Assembly: GCF_000685095.1 (NCBI RefSeq) | Contig: NZ_BAYE01000006.1 | Span: 372,001-436,000, forward strand | Origin: Paraburkholderia caledonica NBRC 102488 | GTDB taxonomy: Bacteria > Pseudomonadota > Gammaproteobacteria > Burkholderiales > Burkholderiaceae | Length of the DNA stretch: 64,000 bases | Direction of reading: 5' to 3' | Shown: positions 9,144 to 15,470 of the stretch, one piece after another | Position numbering within the stretch: position 1 is the stretch's first letter | How the letters are laid out: each line of letters starts with the position of its first letter | Notes under the pieces: model-generated | What the model saw: only the letters and a program-made list of their open reading frames with translations | Told to the model about the DNA's origin: nothing | Database searches by the model: none | Translations under genes and position numbers: made by a program

Positions 9144-9266
9144 TTAGTTTTTGCTGCGCATAGCGTCAACGGTGTCGGAAAACTCCAAGGTGCCTTGTGC
9201 CGCTGTCGGTGAGCGCAGATAGACCCGATGCCGACCAGGAGTCAGCCAGTCCGAATTGAATTCCAT
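9144..9266 (-). CDS. Unrecognised 40-residue small protein
   Basis: The minus strand from ATG 9266 to TAA 9144 encodes 40 residues, beginning MEFNSDWLTPGRHRVYLRSP and ending in DAMRSKN. A GGAGA sits 8 bases upstream of the ATG. It shows mixed hydrophilic and aromatic residues, no signal peptide and no membrane segment. It lies between the 92-residue hypothetical gene and the Hsp20 promoter, reading away from the chaperones. I do not recognise it; the ribosome site and natural-looking composition are the only support. Confidence 0.4.
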   Translation of the reverse strand: MEFNSDWLTPGRHRVYLRSPTAAQGTLEFSDTVDAMRSKN

Positions 9267-9334
9267 GCCTGTTTCTCCGACACTTTGATCTCGCACGACT
9301 ATGTAATTTCCGTTGTGTTTTTCAAGGCCAAAAA

Positions 9335-9378
9335 TTTTCGCGAAAAGGTCTTGAAATCGTCGTGGCCGAATCTATTTT
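9335..9378 (+). promoter_or_regulatory. Candidate hsp20 promoter with adjacent palindrome
   Basis: A perfect 12-base palindrome, TTTTCGCGAAAA (9335-9346), ends 3 bases before CTTGAAA (9350-9356). After TTGAAA a 16-base spacer leads to TATTTT (9373-9378), an acceptable sigma-70 promoter. CTTGAAA is also the -35 consensus of the heat-shock sigma factor, but no CCCCAT-type -10 is seen. The first Hsp20 gene begins 140 bases downstream, leaving a long 5' leader that could hold a thermosensor; I did not identify a defined one. Confidence 0.4.
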
Positions 9379-9517
9379 AGATTCCGCTCAGGCAGACGCG
9401 CCGTTCCGGCGGCGCGCTGCGTGTTTCGATTTGTCTGTCAGCGGGTGCGGGCAGGCGGACTGGAGCGCGTAGGCCCGTCCGTCTCCTTGCCCCGGTACTA
9501 CCGAGGAGAAAACGATC

Positions 9518-9958
9518 ATGAGTGACCTTTACTTCGCGACCGACCTGTTCAGCCAGCTCGACCGTTTGCAGCAGCAGATGTCGGCGGTGTTCGGCGGTTT
9601 CCCTTCGAGCATCCGCTCTGGCCGTCTGTCGGCCTTTCCGCAAATCAATATCGGCACCACCGACGACTCGATCGAGATCGTCGCGTTTGCGCCCGGTATC
9701 GATGCGTCGCAACTCGACGTATCCATCGATAAGGGCTTGCTGACAATTGCCGGCGAGCGCAAGCGCGTCGCGCCGGAAGCGGACGAGTCCACGCGCCAAT
9801 ATGCGCAGGAGCGTTTTACAGGCTCTTTCCGCCGGGTAATCGAACTGCCGCAGCAGGCCGACCCCGACAAGGTCGAGGCGCGCTACACGAACGGCTGTTT
9901 GTCGATTAGCGTCGGCAAGCGCGAGTCGTCCAAACCGCGTGCAATCACCATTCAATGA
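9518..9958 (+). CDS. Small heat-shock protein, Hsp20/alpha-crystallin family
   Basis: A 146-residue holdase chaperone that binds unfolding proteins in the cytoplasm. The alpha-crystallin domain spans about residues 42-138, from FPQINIGTTDDSIEIVAFAPG through GLLTIAGERK to the closing beta strand NGCLSISVGKRE. The short C-terminal tail contains an I-T-I motif that would dock neighbouring dimers. A strong GAGGAGA lies 8 bases before the ATG. The second Hsp20 gene starts 22 bases after this stop, so the two probably form an operon and may make mixed oligomers. Confidence 0.93.
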   Translation: MSDLYFATDLFSQLDRLQQQMSAVFGGFPSSIRSGRLSAFPQINIGTTDDSIEIVAFAPGIDASQLDVSIDKGLLTIAGERKRVAPEADESTRQYAQERFTGSFRRVIELPQQADPDKVEARYTNGCLSISVGKRESSKPRAITIQ

Positions 9959-9980
9959 CCTCACGATGATGGAGCGAATC

Positions 9981-10388
9981 ATGAGCGATACAACCGAAGT
10001 TGTTCAAAAGGAGCAGCAACCCGTGGCGCGCGGCGAGCGCGAGCCGGCTGAGCAGCGCGCGACGCTGACGCCGCCCGTCGACGTGATCGAAAACGCGCAC
10101 GGCGTCACCCTATGGGCCGACCTGCCGGGTGTGGCGAAAGAGAAGCTGGAGGTGCGCGTGCACGACGGCAATCTGCACATCGAGGCCGAAGCGAGCGTGC
10201 CGACGCGCGCCGGCTTGCGTCTGCAACACGCGGAAATCCGCGCGCCGCATTTCTCGCGTTCGTTCACGCTGGGCGCGGAATTCGATACCTCGAAAATCGA
10301 GGCGAACCTTCAGGATGGTGTTCTGAAGCTCGTCATTCCGCGCCGCGAAGAAGCGCGGCCACGCCGCATTGAAGTGAACGTCGGCTAA
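9981..10388 (+). CDS. Small heat-shock protein, Hsp20/alpha-crystallin family (second copy)
   Basis: A 135-residue Hsp20 partner. The charged N-terminus (residues 1-35, rich in Glu and Gln) replaces the hydrophobic arm of the first copy. The alpha-crystallin domain runs from PPVDVIENAHGVTLWADLPG (about 34) to DGVLKLVIPRREEARPRRIEV. The ATG at 9981 was taken because TGGAGCG precedes it and the next family residue pattern follows; an in-frame upstream start would overlap the first gene. Its lack of an aromatic N-terminal arm suggests a class-B type partner that co-assembles with the first copy. Confidence 0.92.
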   Translation: MSDTTEVVQKEQQPVARGEREPAEQRATLTPPVDVIENAHGVTLWADLPGVAKEKLEVRVHDGNLHIEAEASVPTRAGLRLQHAEIRAPHFSRSFTLGAEFDTSKIEANLQDGVLKLVIPRREEARPRRIEVNVG

Positions 10389-10396
10389 TGCTGTTT

Positions 10397-10421
10397 GCCA
10401 CGGCCCCGCAAGGGTCGTGGC
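10397..10421 (+). terminator. Hairpin after the hsp20 pair
   Basis: A 10-base-pair stem (GCCACGGCCC with GGGTCGTGGC, one G-U pair) with a 5-base loop begins 9 bases after the second Hsp20 stop and lies in the gap before the convergent glycosyltransferase. There is no U-run, so termination efficiency is uncertain. Confidence 0.45.
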
Positions 10422-10445
10422 TGATCGGTTCGGCCCGGCAGATTG

Positions 10446-11531
10446 CTAGCCGAAAAGTTGTGCGCCCGCGCCGGTGTCGGATGCCGGCACCGGCGCATGC
10501 GTTCCCGCGAGAAGATTTTCATAAACGCGCAGATAGTCACCTGCCATGCGTGCAGCCGTGAAGCGCTGCTCGAACGAACGACGGCATTGTGCGCGGTCTA
10601 TTTCGCCGATGCGCGCGACCGCGCTGACAGCCTGCTCGACGTTATCGACGATGAACCCGTTCACGCCATGCGCCAGCACTTCGGGCACCGCGCCGCGTCC
10701 AAATGCAATGACCGGTGTGCCGCATGCCATTGCCTCGATCATCACCATCCCGAACGGCTCCGCCCATTCCACCGGAAACAGCAGCGCTCGCGCATTCCCG
10801 ATGAGTTGCCTGCGCAGTTCACCGCCGACTTCGCCGAGGTAGTCGGTGAAGTCGCGCGAACCTTCCAGCAGCGGTTCGATTTGCTGTGCGAAGTACTCCC
10901 GCTCGCCGGGATGGATTTTGCCGGCCATTTTCAACGGCAGTCCGGCGCGCCTTGCGATTTCAACGGCGAGGTCGGGCCGCTTGCCGGGCATTAAGCGGCC
11001 CAGAAAGAGCAGATACGACGCAGGCTCCGGCTGAAACTCGAATTCGTCGAGCGGCAGACCGTGATAGATCGTTGCTTGCCAGTTGGCGGAGGGCACCGGC
11101 TTGCGCTGATCGTCCGAAATCGACACGAGCGGTGCTGACGCGAATTCGCGAAAAAGCGGCCCGTGATCCACAGGCAGCAATTGCCCATGAAGCGTGGTAA
11201 GCGACTTGCATGGTAACGCTCGTGCTAGTGGAAAGTGCAGCGGATCGCCATGAAAATGCACGACGTCGAACTCATTCGCGAGATCCGCAACACGCGCCAG
11301 CTGCCTCACGTGGTGCGTGAGCGTGTCCCAAACGGTCGTATCGCGCCATAGTCCGCGCTCGCAGATCGGCACTAGACGTGCAGCCGTGCTCGAGTCGGCG
11401 GTAGCGAACAGCGTGACATCGTGGCCACGCCGAACGAGTTCTTCGGTGAGGTAAGACACTACGCGCTCGGTGGCGCCGTAAGCAAAGGGCGGGACGCATT
11501 CGTAGAGAGGGGCGACTTGAGCGATTCTCAC
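10446..11531 (-). CDS. Glycosyltransferase family 4
   Basis: A retaining GT-B glycosyltransferase that would transfer a sugar from a nucleotide donor; acceptor unknown. The N-terminal domain starts VRIAQVAPLYECVPP and has the family signature YGATERVVSYLTEELVRRGHDV. The C-terminal donor domain has LLFLGRLMPGKRPDLAVEIA and the EX7E motif in EPFGMVMIEAMACGTPVIAF. I chose GTG 11531 because it matches the family N-terminus; an in-frame ATG at 11579 would add 16 unrelated residues, and neither start has a good ribosome site. It converges on the hsp20 pair. Single genes like this near stress loci may act on osmo- or cell-wall glycans; that is inference. Confidence 0.85.
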   Translation of the reverse strand: MRIAQVAPLYECVPPFAYGATERVVSYLTEELVRRGHDVTLFATADSSTAARLVPICERGLWRDTTVWDTLTHHVRQLARVADLANEFDVVHFHGDPLHFPLARALPCKSLTTLHGQLLPVDHGPLFREFASAPLVSISDDQRKPVPSANWQATIYHGLPLDEFEFQPEPASYLLFLGRLMPGKRPDLAVEIARRAGLPLKMAGKIHPGEREYFAQQIEPLLEGSRDFTDYLGEVGGELRRQLIGNARALLFPVEWAEPFGMVMIEAMACGTPVIAFGRGAVPEVLAHGVNGFIVDNVEQAVSAVARIGEIDRAQCRRSFEQRFTAARMAGDYLRVYENLLAGTHAPVPASDTGAGAQLFG

Positions 11532-11604
11532 GGGGCAGTCGTGTCTTGAGGTTGGGTTGCAGCCGCGTCCGCGGGACATACGAACGCGGCCATCGTCGCG
11601 GGCT

Positions 11605-11775
11605 TCACGAGTTGTCTTTCTTCACTTCGGACAGATCGTCCTCTTTGACTTTCGCTTGCCGGACTGTGGTGCCCTCGTCGTCGGTTTCGGAGACATCGGT
11701 TTCAAATGTTCCTTCTCCGGATTGATCGTCGCCTGTTTGCGCGGTGTCGTCTGGGTCATTCGGTTTCGTCGCCAT
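11605..11775 (-). CDS. Small highly acidic hypothetical protein
   Basis: A 56-residue, very acidic protein (MATKPNDPDDTAQTGDDQSG at the start, KVKEDDLSEVKKDNS at the end) rich in Asp, Glu, Thr and Gly, hence probably intrinsically disordered. GGGAGA lies 6 bases before the ATG. The frame stays open upstream to 12021, but that part is unlike protein. It sits 73 bases upstream of the glycosyltransferase on the same strand. I do not recognise a family. Confidence 0.6.
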   Translation of the reverse strand: MATKPNDPDDTAQTGDDQSGEGTFETDVSETDDEGTTVRQAKVKEDDLSEVKKDNS

Positions 11776-12072
11776 TGCATTCTCCCGTGGGTTGGTTGGA
11801 AGGCAACGGGAGTCGAGCAAGGGACGCTCCCGGCTAGCATCACGAGATTCCTTTACATGACCCTGATTCTCGTCAAGCACGCTTGTAATCGTTGCGATAA
11901 AACCGCGCAATTTCTGCTTGGGGAATGCCGCGATCACGAACACGCGTCGCGGCAGGAGCAGCTTAATACGTATCACGGCCGCAGGCGCGGCATGGCGGTT
12001 GCTGCGTCTCTCATGTCGCAACGAACATTGCGCCGCTTTTAGCTACCCGTTAGAAAATCAGTGAGGAAACGC

Positions 12073-12615
12073 ATGAAAAAGATGACAGTAATTGCAGTAG
12101 CGTGCGGTTGTTTCAGCCTGCTTCCGGTCGCCGCGAATGCGCAGACCCAAGCCGCTTCCACCACCGCCGCCAATCCGCTCGCACAGGTGGACAAAGACTT
12201 CGTTCAGGCCGCTTCAATGTCTTCGTCGACGGAGATTGACGCGGCAAAACTCGCGACTAGCAATTCCAGTGATAAAGACGTGAAATCCTTCGCGCATCAC
12301 ATGATGCTCGATCACACGAAGCTGACCGTTCAGCTGAAAATGGCCGCACCGCATGGCGTGGAAGTACCGAAAGACAATTCGGACCCGAGTGTGCTCGACG
12401 CATTGAAGCCGCTGAAGGGCAAGGAATTCGATCAGGCGTATATCCAGAAGGTCGGTCTCGAAGGACACAAGCAAGCTATTGCCGCCTTCGAAAAGGAAAT
12501 TGCAGAAGGGCAGAACGCCGACCTGAAGAAGGCCGCGCAGAAGGCGTTGCCGACAATCAAGGAGCATTACCAGCGGGCTCAACAACTTGCGGCCAAGAAG
12601 GGCGTGACCCAGTAG
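12073..12615 (+). CDS. DUF4142-family exported protein
   Basis: A 180-residue protein with a clear signal peptide (MKKMTVIAVACGCFSLLPVAANAQ, cleavage near 24) and a helical DUF4142 domain at about 40-178. Typical family patterns are FVQAASMSSSTEIDAAKLA, SFAHHMMLDHTKL and FDQAYIQKVGLEGHKQAIAAFEKE. The fold is ferritin-like and periplasmic; no catalytic role is established. The start at 12073 has GAGGA 7 bases upstream; a GTG at 12061 is in frame but lies before that site. Confidence 0.88.
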   Translation: MKKMTVIAVACGCFSLLPVAANAQTQAASTTAANPLAQVDKDFVQAASMSSSTEIDAAKLATSNSSDKDVKSFAHHMMLDHTKLTVQLKMAAPHGVEVPKDNSDPSVLDALKPLKGKEFDQAYIQKVGLEGHKQAIAAFEKEIAEGQNADLKKAAQKALPTIKEHYQRAQQLAAKKGVTQ

Positions 12616-12628
12616 TAGTGTTGCTGCC

Positions 12629-12663
12629 TGCGATTCGGGCTCGACGTAAATGCTCGAATCGCA
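12629..12663 (+). terminator. Stem-loop after the DUF4142 gene
   Basis: A perfect 9-base-pair inverted repeat, TGCGATTCG with CGAATCGCA, separated by 17 bases, starts 14 bases after the DUF4142 stop. There is no U-run; it may terminate or stabilise the transcript. Confidence 0.4.
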
Positions 12664-12851
12664 CAGGAAATGGTGCGCGCGCGGCGGGCGGCACGACGCG
12701 TGGCACGCAGCCTGCTGCGCCGCTCGGCGGGCGGCCGGCATCGCGTTGAATCGGGCTCGCGAGTCTGAGCGAGTCTGGCAATGGAAAACGCAAAAAATGG
12801 CAACCAGTACCGTGCCCAAAGGTTAGCGCAACATCGTATTGGGAGAGCGAT

Positions 12852-13280
12852 ATGCACACTGAGGACGCCCCGCGCTCGGCGGCCAATCAGACGGCGCAGA
12901 CCGGTGGGTGCGCCTGCGGAGCCGTGCGGTTTGAGGTTAATGCAGCGCCGAGGCGCGTCTCTCTGTGCCATTGCATGACCTGCCGTCGCGTGCATGGCAG
13001 TGCATTTGGCGCATATGCGATGTTCGCGCGCGACGCCGTCCAGTTCACGGGGCCGGTCCAGAAGTGGCAAAGCTCGCCGGAAGGCAGGCGATATTTCTGC
13101 CCGACCTGCGGATCGGTTGCGTTCATGGAGTACCTAGAAAGCGATGAACTGGACATACCGCTAGGCGCGTTTGATAGCGTCGGCCTTTACGAGCCGACTT
13201 ACGAATTATGGTGCTGCCATAAAGAGCCCTGGCTGCCGCAGGGGGTTCGTACCGAATACGAGGAAGAAAGTCCCAATTAG
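12852..13280 (+). CDS. GFA-family (glutathione-dependent formaldehyde-activating) zinc protein
   Basis: A 142-residue Mss4-like zinc protein. The GFA cysteine pattern is complete: GGCACGAVRFEV near residue 18, CHCMTCRR near 39 and FCPTCGS near 80. Despite the family name most members have no proven formaldehyde activity. GGGAGAGCG precedes the ATG. It is an isolated gene within the stress region; no formaldehyde dehydrogenase is nearby, so the substrate is open. Confidence 0.88.
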   Translation: MHTEDAPRSAANQTAQTGGCACGAVRFEVNAAPRRVSLCHCMTCRRVHGSAFGAYAMFARDAVQFTGPVQKWQSSPEGRRYFCPTCGSVAFMEYLESDELDIPLGAFDSVGLYEPTYELWCCHKEPWLPQGVRTEYEEESPN

Positions 13281-13337
13281 TCTTGCAAGCAGTGCGCAGT
13301 ACTTCGACGAACTACTTCGTGAATGAAGGAGCTGAAA

Positions 13338-13463
13338 ATGACCGATCCAAAGCAATCCAATACACAACCGGGTAATCCGAAAAACGCGGGCAAGCAGAGC
13401 GGGCAGCAACAGCAGAATCAGCAGAAGACGCCGCAGCACCAGGGCGGTCAACGTCAGCCCTGA
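13338..13463 (+). CDS. 41-residue Gln/Asn/Pro-rich small protein
   Basis: ATG 13338 to TGA 13463 encodes 41 residues starting MTDPKQSNTQPGNPKNAGKQ, with about a third of positions Gln. It has a strong AAGGAG 7 bases before the ATG. It is low-complexity, hydrophilic and basic, so likely disordered. It lies 57 bases after the GFA gene on the same strand. I do not recognise a family; such peptides occur beside stress genes in Burkholderia relatives, but no role can be read from sequence. Confidence 0.55.
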   Translation: MTDPKQSNTQPGNPKNAGKQSGQQQQNQQKTPQHQGGQRQP

Positions 13464-13526
13464 TCGGCCGCTGAACGTTTCACCGGCGCCGTAATTCAGG
13501 CGCTGATGTCCCGTTCCGCGGGAGAG

Positions 13527-13557
13527 GGCGCGGCGCGCATTCGATGTGCGCCGCGCC
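13527..13557 (+). terminator. Long GC-rich hairpin
   Basis: A 14-base-pair stem with a 3-base TCG loop (left arm GGCGCGGCGCGCAT, one G-U pair with the right arm) lies 64 bases after the 41-residue gene and 70 bases before the next. It is the strongest hairpin I saw in the window. No U-run follows, so it may be a factor-assisted terminator or a structured RNA. Confidence 0.45.
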
Positions 13558-13627
13558 TGCGTTTGACGGATCGGTGCGCGTTTTTTCTGGCCCCTGAAAC
13601 AGTCGACTCGCAATTGCAGGAATCGAG

Positions 13628-13921
13628 ATGGTGAGAAGGAAGTTGCACTTTCACAATGGTTCGCTGCGGCATCCAGCATCGCCCGACGGTATAGCCGTTA
13701 CCGCCAGCGATTACAGAATCTATCCGACGTATCGGCGCACCGTGACCGGCACATTTACCGGCGACCTGAAGGTCGTACGCACAACAGACGACCGGCTGAT
13801 ATTTCCGTACGACGGCGCGCCGATGATAGGTCCGTTCGAAACCGCGCTGGAAGCACGTGAGGCCGCAGCGCGCAAAGGCGCCGAAGTTGTCGCGGCGGAC
13901 CTGCTGAATCCGGAGTACTGA
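13628..13921 (+). CDS. Conserved hypothetical protein (DUF6723-like)
   Basis: A 97-residue soluble protein. Middle region RIYPTYRRTVTGTFTGDLKV followed by IFPYDGAPMIGPFETALEA suggests a small beta-rich fold with a C-terminal helix. AGGAATCGAG provides the ribosome site. I associate it with a Burkholderiaceae-specific DUF (DUF6723) from overall pattern, without a database check. It is followed by the ParB-like gene after 54 bases and may be co-transcribed with it. Confidence 0.65.
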   Translation: MVRRKLHFHNGSLRHPASPDGIAVTASDYRIYPTYRRTVTGTFTGDLKVVRTTDDRLIFPYDGAPMIGPFETALEAREAAARKGAEVVAADLLNPEY

Positions 13922-13975
13922 TCCGCCTGATTGGCCGGGAGCCATCGCATTGCGCTAATAACAATGGAGACGTCA

Positions 13976-14611
13976 ATGAAGTCACTGGACATTGATCGTT
14001 TGCGCCCCACGCAAGTCACGCACGGATTGCGCGAAGTAGAGGAGAAAACGCGCTTCTATCAGTCGCTGTCCGGTCATGACCTTGACATGGCCATCGCGGA
14101 GAAACCCGTCCCGATCGTCCTTGGGCCCCAGGAAGAACCGTTCGTGATCGACCATCACCACGTGGCCGCGGCTCTTTGGCAGGCTGATATAACGTCGGTA
14201 CCGGTCGTGCTGATTCGGGATCTATCCACGTCTTCGCTTGCCGAATTCTGGCTCACGCTCGAAAACAATCGTTGGACATATCCATACGATCAGCGTGGCC
14301 ACAGGGTGTCCTTTGCCGATATGCCGCTGCACGTCTGGGAGATGATAGACGACGAATTCCGCAGCCTCGCCGCTTCGGTGCGCGATGCCGGCGGTTATCA
14401 GAAGACGAGTGTGCCTTTGGCGGAATTCCGTTGGGCGGATTTCTTTCGCCAACGGCTCGCGCTTCCCGCAGACGCATCGGAATACCGTGCACTGGTGCAA
14501 CGAGCGGTTGAACTGGCGAAAAGCCAGGCTGCGCTTGGCCTGCCTGGCTATGTCGATCCCGACGCCGATGTACAAGGTGCCTCGACCGAGTCGGGCGAGG
14601 CGCAGAATTAA
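13976..14611 (+). CDS. ParB-like nuclease family protein (ParBc_2)
   Basis: A 211-residue protein starting MKSLDIDRLRPTQVTHGLRE. It carries the pattern of the putative ParB-like nuclease family: a conserved opening, then PIVLGPQEEPFVIDHHHVAAALW and a Trp/Asp-rich C-terminal half (RWADFFRQRL). The His run IDHHH is the likely metal or active site. GGAGA lies 9 bases before the ATG; an ATG 12 bases earlier is also possible. It is chromosomal, with no parA, plasmid or phage genes near, so chromosome partition is unlikely. The stop overlaps the convergent iron-permease-family gene by 4 bases. Confidence 0.75.
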   Translation: MKSLDIDRLRPTQVTHGLREVEEKTRFYQSLSGHDLDMAIAEKPVPIVLGPQEEPFVIDHHHVAAALWQADITSVPVVLIRDLSTSSLAEFWLTLENNRWTYPYDQRGHRVSFADMPLHVWEMIDDEFRSLAASVRDAGGYQKTSVPLAEFRWADFFRQRLALPADASEYRALVQRAVELAKSQAALGLPGYVDPDADVQGASTESGEAQN

Positions 14612-15135
14612 GCGCGTTCGTGCTCTTTGCCCTCTGCGGCACCCGTTTCTTCCACGCAGGCATCCACGTCGACAGTGTGCTTGCCTTGCGTGCCTACCCG
14701 GCTCGCCAACCGCAAGTATGCTTCGGCCAGACGGCGAAGATCGTCCTCGGATGCGTCTTCAATACCAATTAGCTGATTGTTCGCCGCGCGATGCGAAGCC
14801 AGCAATTCGTTGAGCTTCAGATGCATCGCAACGCTGTCCTTGTTCTGACTTTGCTGGATCATGAAGACCATCAGGAAAGTAATGATGGTCGTGCCGGTAT
14901 TGATGACGAGTTGCCAAGCGTCGGAATAGTGGAAGAAGGGTCCCGTGACGGCCCAGACGATAACCGTGATGACGGCGATACCGAATGCAATCGGTGATCC
15001 GGCGAGCCGCGTAACCGAACTCGCGAAGTTGTCGAACGCGCGCGTGACGGGATTGCGCGCTGCGTAGGCAGGGCTGGACGTCTGCGGAACGGTGTCAATG
15101 CTATCCGCGCTTGAGCGGGATTCTCCTGGTCGCAT
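14608..15135 (-). CDS. Low-affinity iron permease family protein
   Basis: A 175-residue membrane protein with two helices (about residues 45-65 and 75-95: GIAVITVIVWAVTGPFF and INTGTTIITFLMVFMIQQSQ). The hallmark IQQSQNKDSVAMHLKLNELL motif follows, as in PF04120. Bacterial members are much shorter than the fungal Fet4 transporter, and iron transport has not been shown for them. I chose ATG 15135 because GGAGAAAG sits just upstream; an ATG at 15159 has no ribosome site. It converges with the ParB-like gene. Confidence 0.8.
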   Translation of the reverse strand: MRPGESRSSADSIDTVPQTSSPAYAARNPVTRAFDNFASSVTRLAGSPIAFGIAVITVIVWAVTGPFFHYSDAWQLVINTGTTIITFLMVFMIQQSQNKDSVAMHLKLNELLASHRAANNQLIGIEDASEDDLRRLAEAYLRLASRVGTQGKHTVDVDACVEETGAAEGKEHERA

Positions 15136-15191
15136 TTCTTTCTCCGGGATGTTGCTCATGACCGGGAGATAGCACATTGCGTGCCGACATC

Positions 15192-15407
15192 TCAGCAGCA
15201 GGAGCACCCACCGAAATGCCGCATCCCATAGCCTCCGGTTTCCTCGCGGGCGTCTGGCGAGCCGCCACCGAGCGACGGCGCGCCGATTACCACGCGTGCA
15301 GCTGTGGCCCCGCACTGAGGGCACGCCACAGGCTCGTCACGCTCCGCAATGCGGCGCACCGTTTCGAAAGCGCCGCATTCGGCGCACTCATAGTCATAAA
15401 CTGGCAT
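15192..15407 (-). CDS. FmdB-family zinc-ribbon protein
   Basis: A 71-residue protein opening MPVYDYECAECGAFETVRRI, with a second knuckle ACPQCG near 32-36, forming the zinc ribbon of the FmdB/CxxC_CxxC_SSSS family. The C-terminus is Gly/His/Cys-rich (GGCSCC), as in many members. It is believed to be regulatory or a metal handler; function is not established. A GTG at 15437 could extend it by 10 residues. It lies 56 bases upstream of the preceding membrane-protein gene on the same strand. Confidence 0.85.
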   Translation of the reverse strand: MPVYDYECAECGAFETVRRIAERDEPVACPQCGATAARVVIGAPSLGGGSPDAREETGGYGMRHFGGCSCC

Positions 15408-15470
15408 GGCGTGTGGCTCTGTTAGGTCAGTAGTCACTGGAGTCTACTGACCGCGGGTTAAGTAAACAGT

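Noticed and set aside
11857-12042. 61-residue plus-strand frame with CNRC and His residues, like a small zinc protein
   Set aside because: No Shine-Dalgarno and weak third-position GC compared with true genes; ends just before the DUF4142 ribosome site.
13976-14611. ParB-like protein as evidence of a plasmid or genomic island
   Set aside because: No parA, replication, integrase or phage genes are near, and the nuclease subfamily is often chromosomal.
14608-15135. Iron transporter function for the low-affinity permease family protein
   Set aside because: The bacterial proteins have only two helices and transport has not been shown; only the family name is supported.
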